Origin: an uncultured Flavobacteriales bacterium
GTDB lineage: Bacteria; Bacteroidota; Bacteroidia; Flavobacteriales_D; Crocinitomicaceae
Reading direction: 5' to 3'
Assembly: GCA_903935095.1 (NCBI GenBank)
Contig: CAIZQH010000003.1
Location: 186,001-250,000 of the forward strand
Length of the DNA: 64,000 bases
Made by a program: the position numbers and the translations under genes. Positions 1 through 8,126 of the stretch are shown here, one piece after another. The notes below the pieces were generated by a model. It saw nothing but the letters and a program-made list of their open reading frames with translations. It was not told the origin of the DNA and did not search any database. Numbering within the stretch: position 1 is the stretch's first letter; every line of letters starts with the position of its first letter.

Positions 1-2
1 AC

Positions 3-395
3 TTTAATCAAATGAATAGTGAGTTTAATGCCTACGCTCAGGGACTTCGAATGATTGACTGTAATGGAAATCCCATGTTTTGGAAAAAGAAAATTCAATC
101 TTGCAGTATGCTTATTGCTGCGGAAGGCGGGGATGGGAAATTCTATTTGATTTTCTGCCGCTCGCCTTATACGCACAATCAAATGATTCAGTTTATGGTG
201 GATATGCCTTATGGTTTGCGAAATGCGATTTATCTGGAAGGTGGACCAGAAACGAGTTTATTGATTGATGTAAATGGATATTGCATTGAAAAAGTAGGTA
301 GTTGGGTTTCCACCACCTGGGAGAGCGATGAAAATGATCATTTCTGGCGTTTACCGAATGTTGTAGGTGTAAAAAAACTCATCGAAACGAAATAG
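3..395 (+). CDS. phosphodiester glycosidase-like protein (DUF2233/NAGPA type), C-terminal part
   Basis: The reading frame is open from the left edge of the window, so this is the tail of a gene that begins outside it; the in-frame ATG at 12 is probably internal. The visible 130 residues carry YLEGGPETSL, which matches the conserved (Y/L)xGGxSxxL segment near the end of phosphodiester glycosidase (NAGPA/DUF2233) domains. Just upstream is a hydrophobic stretch ending in FCRSPYTH, as expected for the penultimate strand of that fold. Family members cleave sugar-phosphodiester links or act on secreted glycoconjugates; the substrate here is unknown. The assignment rests on this one motif region because the N-terminal half is missing. 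Confidence 0.6.
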   Translation, partial: FNQMNSEFNAYAQGLRMIDCNGNPMFWKKKIQSCSMLIAAEGGDGKFYLIFCRSPYTHNQMIQFMVDMPYGLRNAIYLEGGPETSLLIDVNGYCIEKVGSWVSTTWESDENDHFWRLPNVVGVKKLIETK

Positions 396-474
396 CACCC
401 ATTTACTGATAACAATCATGTTCTTATGTGACTTCTCTTATGTATATATTTCGAACTGTATCGCACCTTTGTAT

Positions 475-642
475 TGTTCAACGGAACATAGCAAATAGTG
501 ATACTGAATGAAACTTACCAATCAATCGACGGTAGAAAATTCACAATCAAGAGGAACATTCAGAGCATCGGTTTAGTAAACAATTTCTTTCCTCTTATAT
601 TCAGTAGGTAAAAGCCACTTTTTCGAGTGGCTTTTGTTTTTT
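475..642 (+). ncRNA. candidate structured small RNA with own terminator
   Basis: This intergenic stretch has no credible ORF but dense complementarity. TGTTC/GAACA closes a 4-nt loop (475-488). TACTGAAT (502-509) pairs perfectly with ATTCAGTA (599-606). AAGAGGAA (549-556) pairs perfectly with TTCCTCTT (589-596). GTTT/AAAC (571-581) forms a small apical hairpin. An intrinsic terminator follows at 610-642. CTGAATG (504-510) can instead pair with CATTCAG (557-563), giving two exclusive folds. A poor -7-like box (CACCTTTG, 464-471) would place the start near 476. Downstream on this strand lies only antisense to the SDR gene, so it looks like a free-standing RNA of about 165 nt. A flavobacterial 6S-type RNA is one possibility; identity is not established. 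Confidence 0.5.
610..642 (+). terminator. intrinsic terminator
   Basis: A perfect 10-bp stem AAAAGCCACT/AGTGGCTTTT encloses a 6-nt loop (TTTTCG) and is followed by GTTTTTT. It ends the candidate RNA on the plus strand. Read on the minus strand it also has four T after the stem and could end the operon whose last gene stops at 664. Confidence 0.85.
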
Positions 643-663
643 AACGAAATTAATTGAGGGTAA

Positions 664-1314
664 TCAGCGAACCATTTCTTGGTATCGTTGAACATGTACC
701 CCTTCAACTTCTTTACCGAGTGTATGTAACATCGATTTTGCAATCGTCTCTACACGAATGCTGTGGTATTCACTTTTTGAAAGTAAATGCAGACCTTCAA
801 AAAACAACATTAATTTTTGTGAAAGAAATTCAAGTGGACGCGATTCTGTTCTTGAACCAATCAGCATCGAAGGTTGATATATGTAGCAATTGTCAAAATT
901 CAATTCCTTCATGGCTTCTTCAATCTCTCCTTTTAGTTTCGAGTAGAAAATACGAGATGTGGTAGATGCCCCAATGGCACTGATTAAATGTACAGTTGGA
1001 AACCCATTTTCTTTGGCTAACGTAGCCATGCCAATATTAATTCCAAAATCAATCTTGCGGTAATCAGTTAAATCAGGTGTTTTTTTACGTGTGGTTCCAA
1101 CACAACAATAAATAATATCACCAATCACGTGCTCTTTTAAAAGTGAGAAATCACTGAAATCCGTAGTGATTTGCGTTACTTTTTTGGGTAAATCGGCTAT
1201 CGGTTTTCGTACAAAAATGCGAATTTGTGTCACCTCTGGCTCACCAATTAATTTCTGTAGTAAAGCGTTTCCCGTTAGGCCAGTAGCACCAACAATCACA
1301 ACTGATTTCCCCAT
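664..1314 (-). CDS. NAD(P)-binding atypical short-chain dehydrogenase
   Basis: This 216-aa protein opens with a Rossmann nucleotide-binding segment, VVIVGATGLTGNALLQKL, in the first 25 residues. Further on it has a hydrophobic strand ending in HLISAIGAS and then YSKLK, a YxxxK pair in the place expected for SDR enzymes. Size and motifs fit the atypical SDR/HTATIP2-like group of NAD(P)H-binding proteins; the substrate is unknown. I chose the ATG at 1314 because it overlaps the stop of the upstream hydrolase by one base (TAATG), which suggests translational coupling; a start seven codons upstream is possible. It is the last gene of the mtnA-hydrolase-SDR run. Confidence 0.75.
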   Translation of the reverse strand: MGKSVVIVGATGLTGNALLQKLIGEPEVTQIRIFVRKPIADLPKKVTQITTDFSDFSLLKEHVIGDIIYCCVGTTRKKTPDLTDYRKIDFGINIGMATLAKENGFPTVHLISAIGASTTSRIFYSKLKGEIEEAMKELNFDNCYIYQPSMLIGSRTESRPLEFLSQKLMLFFEGLHLLSKSEYHSIRVETIAKSMLHTLGKEVEGVHVQRYQEMVR

Positions 1315-2684
1315 TATTTCAATGATTTTATCCAAGTTAAAATATCTGTCATGACGATTGAACTCATACTTGTTTCAATCGTCGCATATTCCATGACATC
1401 ACATTTGATGCATGGCTGTAAAAGGTGATTCAAATCGTCGTATGCTTTGAATGTTGAACGTGTTAAGGTATTTGGATTCATGGATTTCTTGAATCCAGTT
1501 TGACTTTCTTCCCAACGGACTTGAATGTCCTTTTTTCCGTTGATAATGAGCATGGGTAAATCCACCGTTTTTAGGTAGTCAGCCGCTTGATAACTCAGAA
1601 ATTCTTTCGCCCATTCACTGTTGATGAACACACTCATTTCTGTAGCCACGTCATTCATCGTTTTATCTTCTTTGAAGGAGGATGGTAGTTTCTCCCATAC
1701 ATTGGATAACCAAATTTCATAATCCTTCAAAAAGGAAACCGTTTCCTTCTTTAATACAATGTTGGAGGCCTCCTCGAATAAACGGGCATTCCATTTTGCT
1801 TCCTCTTCACTCATTCCAGATGCAATGGGAATGTCGTATTGTTGGTGAACCAACACATCTTTCCCATTTGTCCCAACGGATGCGGATTCAATTAAGAAGC
1901 TAATTTCTTTTTGTTGTGCAGCTGCTCGAAGCCCAATAATTCCACCCTCGGAGTGACCATAAATACCAATTGGATGTCCGGGATATTTTTTATTCAGGTA
2001 AGAGAAAATGGATAATACATCACTGGTGAAGTCTGTTTCTGTTGACGAACCAAACTCTCCTGTACTTTTTCCGATGCCTCGGTCGTCATAGCGAAAAACA
2101 GCTATTCCATTGTTACTTAAATAATCAGCAAGGATCCAAAATGGTTTGTGTCCCATCAGTTCGCAGTCTCGATCTTGTTGACCTGAACCGGATACTAAAA
2201 TGACGATTGGAAAACTAGTTTCCTTTGGTAAGTAAAGTGTTCCCGCGATTTTTACTTTTTTATTCTTGATTTCAAGCTCCTTTTCCTCGTAGGAAAATGG
2301 ACCAACAGGATCCTGTGGACGACCGGTAACTTCAATGCGTTCTTGTTCCGCTTTTGTAAATACAACAGGCCATTCAAGTCCACTTTGTTTCATTGTTCCT
2401 TTCAGACTGTCGTTTTTTAACTTACCAGCGAAACTGAGTCCAATTCGGTCCCAACGGAAATACAAACTATCGATAAACAGAGAATACACAGCCATCTCCT
2501 GAGGTTTGATCTGAGGTTGATCGGGAAGGATCACCGATACCGACCCATCACGTCCAATCCCCTTGATGTCAAGGTCCATTAACAAAGACTTCCCAGCTAC
2601 TTGGAAGGAACTATGCCAAAGTCCGTCAAGTTGTGCCTGAGCAGAACTCGCGCATACGAGAAGGAAGAAAAGTATTTTTTTCAT
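1314..2684 (-). CDS. secreted alpha/beta hydrolase
   Basis: The 456-aa product begins with a signal peptide (KKILFFLLVCASSAQAQ). Its first 140 residues form a poorly conserved beta-rich domain. An alpha/beta-hydrolase domain follows, with VSGSGQQDRD near 164-172 (oxyanion side), YDDRGIGKS near 199-207 and the nucleophile elbow GHSEGG at 243-248 (Ser245). A late Asp (KKDIQVRWEES) and a His (DDLNHLLQ, near 430) complete a plausible triad. Such periplasmic hydrolases are often annotated as esterases or peptidase S9-like proteins; the substrate cannot be told. Its start overlaps the mtnA stop by 4 bases and its stop overlaps the SDR start by one, so the three genes are tightly coupled. Confidence 0.8.
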   Translation of the reverse strand: MKKILFFLLVCASSAQAQLDGLWHSSFQVAGKSLLMDLDIKGIGRDGSVSVILPDQPQIKPQEMAVYSLFIDSLYFRWDRIGLSFAGKLKNDSLKGTMKQSGLEWPVVFTKAEQERIEVTGRPQDPVGPFSYEEKELEIKNKKVKIAGTLYLPKETSFPIVILVSGSGQQDRDCELMGHKPFWILADYLSNNGIAVFRYDDRGIGKSTGEFGSSTETDFTSDVLSIFSYLNKKYPGHPIGIYGHSEGGIIGLRAAAQQKEISFLIESASVGTNGKDVLVHQQYDIPIASGMSEEEAKWNARLFEEASNIVLKKETVSFLKDYEIWLSNVWEKLPSSFKEDKTMNDVATEMSVFINSEWAKEFLSYQAADYLKTVDLPMLIINGKKDIQVRWEESQTGFKKSMNPNTLTRSTFKAYDDLNHLLQPCIKCDVMEYATIETSMSSIVMTDILTWIKSLK

Positions 2685-3769
2685 GATTCAGTATATTCGG
2701 GAAACAAGGAAATGATTCCATCTTCATTTGCCGGACAAACGCCACGTTCCGTAATAAGCGCTGTGACCAAACGAGCAGGGGTTACATCAAAACCGTAATT
2801 CGCGGCATTCGTAGTTTCTGGACAAATCAACACGGAGTCAATTTTACCATCACTGCGTTTCCCTTGAATGTATTTAACTTCGTTTTGGTCGCGTTCCTCT
2901 ATTGGAATTTCTGTCAATCCATCACGAATACTCATGTCCAATGTTGTTGAAGGCAAGGCCACGTAAAATGGAATATCATTATCCTTCGCGGCCAATGCTT
3001 TCAAATACGTTCCGATTTTATTAGCAACATCACCGTTTCTTGTGGTGCGATCTGTTCCCACAATGACCATATCCACCATGCCATGTTGCATCAAGTGTCC
3101 ACCAGTGTTGTCTACGATTAAGGTGTGATCAATTCCGTGCTTCGTTAACTCGTAAGCGGTCAAATTGGAACCTTGGTTACGTGGACGTGTTTCGTCTACC
3201 CATACATGAACCTTAATTCCTTTTTCCTTTGCTTGATAAATAGGGGAGGTGATTGTTCCCCATTGAATACAACCCAACATACCTGCATTACAATGCGTCA
3301 GAATATTAACGGTATCGCCTTTTTTTGCGTTTGAAAGCGCTTCAATAATCGGTAGTCCGTGCACACCAATCATGCGACATGTTTCGATATCTTCTTCGAC
3401 AATTCGTCCCGCCTCTTCCCAGGCTGTTTGCAGAAAATCATCGGCTTCATCTAACGCAGTGCGCATGCGATCCAAGGCCCAGAATAAATTAATCGCCGTT
3501 GGACGCGAAGCTCTTAAAACGTCAAATGCTTCATCTAAAAATGCTCCATCACGTTGTTCTTCGATTAATTCACGCACTGCCAAGTAAATTCCGTAAGCAG
3601 CAGTTGCACCAATCAACGGAGCTCCACGTACGGTCATGCTACGAATGGCTAAATCAGCATCGCGGTAGTTTAACAATTTGACATGGACCAATTCGTGTGG
3701 CAATACACGTTGATCAATCACTTCCACGAAGCGGTCTTCTGTGGTCCAAATGGTTCTGAAACTTGACAT
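2681..3769 (-). CDS. mtnA: S-methyl-5-thioribose-1-phosphate isomerase
   Basis: MtnA converts methylthioribose-1-phosphate to methylthioribulose-1-phosphate in methionine salvage, recycling the by-product of SAM-dependent polyamine and related reactions. The 362-aa protein is the normal family length. It carries RGAPLIGATAAYG (49-61), ILTHCNAG with the catalytic Cys160, RPRNQG near 195 and GTDRTTRNGDVANKIGT with the catalytic Asp240. Both catalytic positions match those known for the family. It lies downstream of metK, so SAM synthesis and methylthio salvage are neighbours, and it overlaps the hydrolase start by 4 bases. No other mtn genes lie in the window. Confidence 0.93.
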   Translation of the reverse strand: MSSFRTIWTTEDRFVEVIDQRVLPHELVHVKLLNYRDADLAIRSMTVRGAPLIGATAAYGIYLAVRELIEEQRDGAFLDEAFDVLRASRPTAINLFWALDRMRTALDEADDFLQTAWEEAGRIVEEDIETCRMIGVHGLPIIEALSNAKKGDTVNILTHCNAGMLGCIQWGTITSPIYQAKEKGIKVHVWVDETRPRNQGSNLTAYELTKHGIDHTLIVDNTGGHLMQHGMVDMVIVGTDRTTRNGDVANKIGTYLKALAAKDNDIPFYVALPSTTLDMSIRDGLTEIPIEERDQNEVKYIQGKRSDGKIDSVLICPETTNAANYGFDVTPARLVTALITERGVCPANEDGIISLFPEYTES

Positions 3770-3789
3770 CTTTTAAAAGGGTTAATCGA

Positions 3790-3820
3790 AAAAAAATCCC
3801 GATTCAATGAACCGGGATTT
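3790..3820 (-). terminator. intrinsic terminator after metK
   Basis: On the minus strand AAATCCCG and CGGGATTT form an 8-bp stem around a loop of about 10 nt, followed by a run of T and then CG. It sits 8 bases past the metK stop and 20 bases before the mtnA start. It should end most metK transcripts, so mtnA needs read-through or its own start near the stem. Confidence 0.85.
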
Positions 3821-3827
3821 CTATGTT

Positions 3828-5084
3828 TTATAAACCGAAAGCGGCTTTAACTTGATCTACGTAGTTTAGTTCTTCCCAAGTGAATAATTCTACTTCTCTT
3901 GTAATTACTGATCCATCCGGAGCTTTGAAGGATTTTGTTACCTTCTCGTGTTTACGCCCCATGTGTCCGTAAGCCGCTGTTTCCTGATAAATGGGATTTC
4001 TTAATTTCAAACGTTGCTCGATGAAGTATGGACGCATATCGAAGATTTCGTTCAATTTTTCAGCAATTTGACCATCTGTCATATTTACTTTCGCGGTACC
4101 GTATGTGTTTACATATAAACCACAAGGTTTTGCTACACCAATTGCATAAGAAACTTGTACTAAAAGCTCATCACAAAGTCCAGCAGCAACAGCATTTTTC
4201 GCCATGTGACGTGTTGCATACGCAGCGGAACGGTCAACTTTTGAAGGGTCTTTTCCAGAGAATGCTCCTCCACCGTGAGCTCCTTTTCCACCGTACGTAT
4301 CAACGATGATTTTACGTCCTGTTAATCCAGTATCTCCGTGTGGACCACCGATCACGAATTTACCTGTTGGATTGATATGGTAGGTAATCGCATCATTAAA
4401 CAATGCTTGTAATGCTGGTTTCAATTTCGCTTTCACTCGTGGAATCACGATTTCAACGATGTCTTTTTTGATTTTCGCTAACATCGTAGCTTCCGAATCG
4501 AAATCGTCATGCTGCGTAGACACAACAATGGTATCGATGCGTTGTGGAACGTTGTCGTCGGAATATTCAATGGTTACTTGCGATTTTGCATCTGGACGCA
4601 AATAAGGAATCAATGCTGACTCATTGTTGCGAATGTATGACAACTCTTGTAAAATCTTGTGTGCAAGATCCAATGCCATTGGCATGTAATTATCTGTTTC
4701 AATCGTTGCGTAACCAAACATCATTCCTTGGTCACCTGCACCTTGATCTTCTGGATTTGAACGTTCAACACCTTGATTGATGTCCGAAGACTGTTCATGC
4801 AATGCAGAGAAAATTCCACAAGAATTTGCATCAAACATGTATTCAGATTTTGTGTAACCAATTTGACGAATCGTTTCACGTGCAATCGCTTGAACATCCA
4901 AGTAAGAAGTTGATTTTACTTCACCCGCCAAAACGACTTGTCCGGTTGTAACAAGTGTTTCACATGCTACTTTAGAACTTGGATCAAATGCCATGAAATG
5001 ATCAATTAATGCATCAGAAATTTGATCTGAAACTTTATCCGGGTGTCCTTCAGAAACGGATTCTGATGTAAATAAATAAGCCAT
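3828..5084 (-). CDS. metK: S-adenosylmethionine synthase
   Basis: MetK makes SAM from methionine and ATP in the cytosol. The 418-aa protein begins [21 protein letters not shown], the methionine/ATP-binding start of the family. It has the glycine-rich [18 protein letters not shown] signature in the C-terminal third, and [10 protein letters not shown] and [10 protein letters not shown] just before it. Length is slightly above that of E. coli MetK (384 aa) and normal for Bacteroidota. A -7 box lies 18 nt upstream of the ATG and a strong terminator follows the stop, so it is probably monocistronic for the most part. I see no SAM riboswitch in the 67-bp upstream gap. Confidence 0.97.
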   Translation of the reverse strand: MAYLFTSESVSEGHPDKVSDQISDALIDHFMAFDPSSKVACETLVTTGQVVLAGEVKSTSYLDVQAIARETIRQIGYTKSEYMFDANSCGIFSALHEQSSDINQGVERSNPEDQGAGDQGMMFGYATIETDNYMPMALDLAHKILQELSYIRNNESALIPYLRPDAKSQVTIEYSDDNVPQRIDTIVVSTQHDDFDSEATMLAKIKKDIVEIVIPRVKAKLKPALQALFNDAITYHINPTGKFVIGGPHGDTGLTGRKIIVDTYGGKGAHGGGAFSGKDPSKVDRSAAYATRHMAKNAVAAGLCDELLVQVSYAIGVAKPCGLYVNTYGTAKVNMTDGQIAEKLNEIFDMRPYFIEQRLKLRNPIYQETAAYGHMGRKHEKVTKSFKAPDGSVITREVELFTWEELNYVDQVKAAFGL

Positions 5085-5102
5085 TTAATATATTTTAGTG
5101 TG

Positions 5103-5110
5103 CAAAAATA
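5103..5110 (-). promoter_or_regulatory. -7 promoter box for metK
   Basis: The minus strand reads TATTTTTG, a perfect match to the Bacteroidota TAnnTTTG element, 18 nt before the metK ATG. The -33 region is not clear. Confidence 0.55.
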
Positions 5111-5151
5111 ACAATATTCAGTGGGAATGTAAAGTGTTTACTACTTGACTA

Positions 5152-6312
5152 TCAATAAAATTTATTCCCATTTTTAACCATGCGTTTTAGGAGTGCATTT
5201 GGACGGTAACGGTCCTCGCCGTACTCATCAAATAAATTGCTCAACTTGTCTAAAACCCAATTCAGTCCCAGCTCATCCGCCCAAGCTAATAATCCTTTGG
5301 GATAATTCACGCCTTTAGTCATGGCTAAATCAACGTCCTTAACTGATGCAACTTGCATGAAAACAGCATCAACGGCTTCATTGATCAACATCACAAGGAC
5401 ACGCTCAAAAATGATTTTACCGATGATTTCATCTTTAATTGGTTCGATTGTTTCTATTCCCTCGGCATATTGATAGAAACCACGCCCGGTTTTTCTACCG
5501 TAAAATCCAGCTTCACTGTGTCTTTTTTGTGTGAAAGATGGTTTGAAACGCGGATCGAAATAAAATGCTTGAAATACCGATTCCGTCACCGCGTAATTCA
5601 CGTCGTTTCCAATGTAATCCATCAAGGTAAATGGCCCCATTTTAAATCCACCAAAATGTGTCATCGCCCAATCAATGGTCGCGAAATCGGCGAGCCCTTC
5701 TTCGTAAATGCGCAATGCTTCTCCGTAAAATGGACGCGCAACGCGATTAACAATGAATCCGGGAGTGTCTTTACATACAACAACGGTTTTCCCCCAACTT
5801 TCAATCAAGGTAAGCACTTCGTTTATCGTAGATTCATTGGTTTGCACGGCAGGAATAATCTCCACCAAAGGCATGATCGTAGCTGGATTGAAAAAGTGAA
5901 TGCCAATCACACGATCTGCTTTTTCTAAGGAAGATCCGATGGATGCAATGGATAGGGAAGAGGTGTTGCTTGCTAAAATGCATTCTGAAGAAACAATTTT
6001 TTCTAAGGCAGAGAACACGGCATGTTTGACTTCCATTTTCTCTACTATGGCCTCGATAATCAAATCGCAAGGGGAAAGTGCTTCTAGTCCTGCTACATAG
6101 TGAATATTTGATTCAATGTTGGATTTTTGATCGACAGTGAACTTCCCTTTTACTACTAATTTATCCATGGATTTTGAAACTCCCGTTTTCGCGCGCTCCA
6201 ATTGTTCAACATTCGCATCCATTAAATAGACCGAATGTCCACACTGTGCAGCTACCTGCGCAATGCCAGAACCCATTGTTCCAGCTCCTATTACTCCAAT
6301 TATTTTACTCAT
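5152..6312 (-). CDS. paaH: 3-hydroxyacyl-CoA dehydrogenase (PaaH/Hbd type)
   Basis: The enzyme oxidises 3-hydroxyacyl-CoA to 3-ketoacyl-CoA with NAD. The 386-aa protein opens with GVIGAGTMGSGIAQVAAQCGH, the NAD-binding Rossmann turn. It contains ASNTSSLSI and IHFFNPATIMPLVEI, where the His is the catalytic base, and ends with two copies of the 3HCDH C-terminal domain (the second starts near residue 295). This two-lobe form is typical of PaaH-like dehydrogenases. It overlaps the hydratase gene upstream by 4 bases and they are clearly co-translated. The pair may serve phenylacetate breakdown or general short-chain beta-oxidation; no other paa genes are visible, so the symbol is by resemblance. 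Confidence 0.82.
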   Translation of the reverse strand: MSKIIGVIGAGTMGSGIAQVAAQCGHSVYLMDANVEQLERAKTGVSKSMDKLVVKGKFTVDQKSNIESNIHYVAGLEALSPCDLIIEAIVEKMEVKHAVFSALEKIVSSECILASNTSSLSIASIGSSLEKADRVIGIHFFNPATIMPLVEIIPAVQTNESTINEVLTLIESWGKTVVVCKDTPGFIVNRVARPFYGEALRIYEEGLADFATIDWAMTHFGGFKMGPFTLMDYIGNDVNYAVTESVFQAFYFDPRFKPSFTQKRHSEAGFYGRKTGRGFYQYAEGIETIEPIKDEIIGKIIFERVLVMLINEAVDAVFMQVASVKDVDLAMTKGVNYPKGLLAWADELGLNWVLDKLSNLFDEYGEDRYRPNALLKRMVKNGNKFY

Positions 6313-7082
6313 CTTCCTTTAAATACTGCTGGACGTTTTTGAATAAATGCGTTTACACCTTCCATGAAATCATCTGTTTCTCCTGCTTCCGTTTGTAAAC
6401 TTTCCTCCACATCTAATTGATCTTCTAGCGAATTAAATAAGCCTAAATTGACCGCTTTTTTTGTTAGTCCAAGTCCACGTGTAGGCATGGAAGCAAGGTT
6501 TTCAGCAAGTTTTACCGATTCTTCTTCAAACGATTCCTCTTCAAAAACTTTATAAATCATGTTCATTCGTTCCGCTTCATCCGCAGATACTTTGTCGCCT
6601 GTCATCATTAAGGCCATTGCCTTTTGCATTCCGACCAATCTTGGTAAAAAATATGTTCCACCCGAATCTGGAATTAATCCAATTTTGGAAAATGCTTGTA
6701 TAAATGATGCAGATTTTTTTGCAACCACAATGTCACAAGCTAAGGCAATATTTGCTCCAGCTCCAGCAGCCACACCATTTACTGCAGCGATTACTGGTTT
6801 TTCTAATTCTCTGATTTTGATGATAATCGGATTGTAATGATCGCGAACAATCGTTTTCAACTCTGGACCTTCCGTATCTAATGCTTCCGCCAAGTCCTGC
6901 CCAGCACAAAATGCTTTTCCTTCACCTGTAATCAGAACGGATCGAATTTCAGGATTGACGGCACAATCATCCAAGGCATCTTGAAGTTGCAAAGCCATCG
7001 TTTTATTAAATGAATTGAAGACCGTTGGTCGATTTAAGGTAATTCGACAGACACCATTCATGAGTTCTTTCACAATTTCCAT
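6309..7082 (-). CDS. paaG: enoyl-CoA hydratase/isomerase (PaaG-like)
   Basis: The 257-aa crotonase-family protein has the CoA-binding and oxyanion segment LITGEGKAFCAGQDLAEAL near 50-68, the second oxyanion loop AAGAGANIALACD near 104-116, and IGLIPDSGGTYFLPRLVG near 133-150. The PDSGGT segment with an Asp and the FLPRLVG run resemble PaaG ring-opening isomerases more than plain EchA. It forms a two-gene unit with the dehydrogenase downstream (ATGA overlap). A weak AGGGG lies about 10 nt before the ATG. Function as a 2-enoyl-CoA hydratase or isomerase is secure; the phenylacetate assignment is inference. Confidence 0.78.
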   Translation of the reverse strand: MEIVKELMNGVCRITLNRPTVFNSFNKTMALQLQDALDDCAVNPEIRSVLITGEGKAFCAGQDLAEALDTEGPELKTIVRDHYNPIIIKIRELEKPVIAAVNGVAAGAGANIALACDIVVAKKSASFIQAFSKIGLIPDSGGTYFLPRLVGMQKAMALMMTGDKVSADEAERMNMIYKVFEEESFEEESVKLAENLASMPTRGLGLTKKAVNLGLFNSLEDQLDVEESLQTEAGETDDFMEGVNAFIQKRPAVFKGR

Positions 7083-7109
7083 AATGCTTTCCCCTTTATC
7101 GTTAAATTT

Positions 7110-8126
7110 TTATTTTGAGTGATATCGTTTATTTAATTGTTTCGCCCGTTCCGCCATGGATTTCCGTAGACTTTTGGGTTCTAGTACTTCCAACTCTCCC
7201 GCATATCCAAGCAAATTTCGGATGAATTCTTCGGAAACCAAAACGTTTAATTCAAACATACTAAAATCAGACGACTCACTCATCAATTTTTGTGATTGAT
7301 GAAAAGGCTGTGAGGCAATATACTTTGCGGCAATTTCATTTGCTTTGATCACAATGCGTTCGGCTTTTCCTTTGTAAGAGGTAATGCCTATGGTGTCCTG
7401 GAAATATAAATCTGCTTGAAAATCAACCGGTAAGCTTGACTCATCTTCCAGAATTTTTGGTTCTTGCATGCGGTCTAAGGCATACGTAATAATGTCATTT
7501 TTCAATTTATCAAAACAGATGAGGTACCAGCGATTGCGGTATTCTTTTAGAAATAAGGGAGAAACCTTGCGTGGTTTTTCAATTCCTTTCACAAAACTTG
7601 CATAGATGAACCAAAGCATCTTTTTCCCTCGAATCGATTCCAAAATAATTGGAAGAAATTCATTTCCACCACTGGAGACCACCGATTCAAACTGGACATA
7701 TTTTTGGATGTCCTCATCATCTGGATTCCCACCAATCGAAACACGATCGACAATTTTATCTATGGCATTTCCAAACTGTTGAAAAAAGGGAACTTCTTTA
7801 AATTGCTGCAAGGTTTTAACAGCGAATTTAATGGAGCTCAGTTCGTCTTCTGATAAAGGAATATCATTGATGCTAAAATTCGGATCCTCGTAAAAATAAC
7901 CTTTGTGAAGCTTGCTATATTTAATGGGTGCATCATGTTCCATTTTCATGTTGAACATGTCCTTTTCAATCGTTGAATCACAGATGTTATTACCATCATC
8001 TGAACCATAAAGTGACTCTTCACAGGCGGCGCGAAGGTCTTGTTTACTTGGAAAAGGCTTGTATTTATTACGCAGCATCCGATCGATGATGCGAAAACGA
8101 ATCAAGGCATTTTTGATGTGCGGCAT
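7110..8126 (-). CDS. WYL-domain transcriptional regulator
   Basis: The 338-aa protein has an N-terminal helical DNA-binding region (residues about 1-70; RFRIIDRMLRN and a later STIEKDMFNM recognition-helix-like segment). A WYL domain is in the middle (MLWFIYASFVKG, then KVSPLFLKEYRNRWYLICFD near 200-220). A C-terminal WCX-like extension follows. WYL proteins sense small ligands, often nucleic-acid derived, and act as transcription factors. Its ATG overlaps the stop of the 472-aa gene by one base (TAATG), tying it to the MbnP/MbnH run. It could regulate that operon, but no operator is evident. Confidence 0.8.
   Translation of the reverse strand: MPHIKNALIRFRIIDRMLRNKYKPFPSKQDLRAACEESLYGSDDGNNICDSTIEKDMFNMKMEHDAPIKYSKLHKGYFYEDPNFSINDIPLSEDELSSIKFAVKTLQQFKEVPFFQQFGNAIDKIVDRVSIGGNPDDEDIQKYVQFESVVSSGGNEFLPIILESIRGKKMLWFIYASFVKGIEKPRKVSPLFLKEYRNRWYLICFDKLKNDIITYALDRMQEPKILEDESSLPVDFQADLYFQDTIGITSYKGKAERIVIKANEIAAKYIASQPFHQSQKLMSESSDFSMFELNVLVSEEFIRNLLGYAGELEVLEPKSLRKSMAERAKQLNKRYHSK

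Noticed and set aside
5085-5151. SAM riboswitch upstream of metK
   Set aside because: The gap is only 67 bp, and I see none of the conserved SAM-I or SAM-II aptamer blocks.
5353-5928. 191-codon open frame on the plus strand inside the PaaH-like gene
   Set aside because: It lies antisense to a protein with all expected dehydrogenase motifs, its translation has no recognisable motif, and no promoter or coupling supports it.
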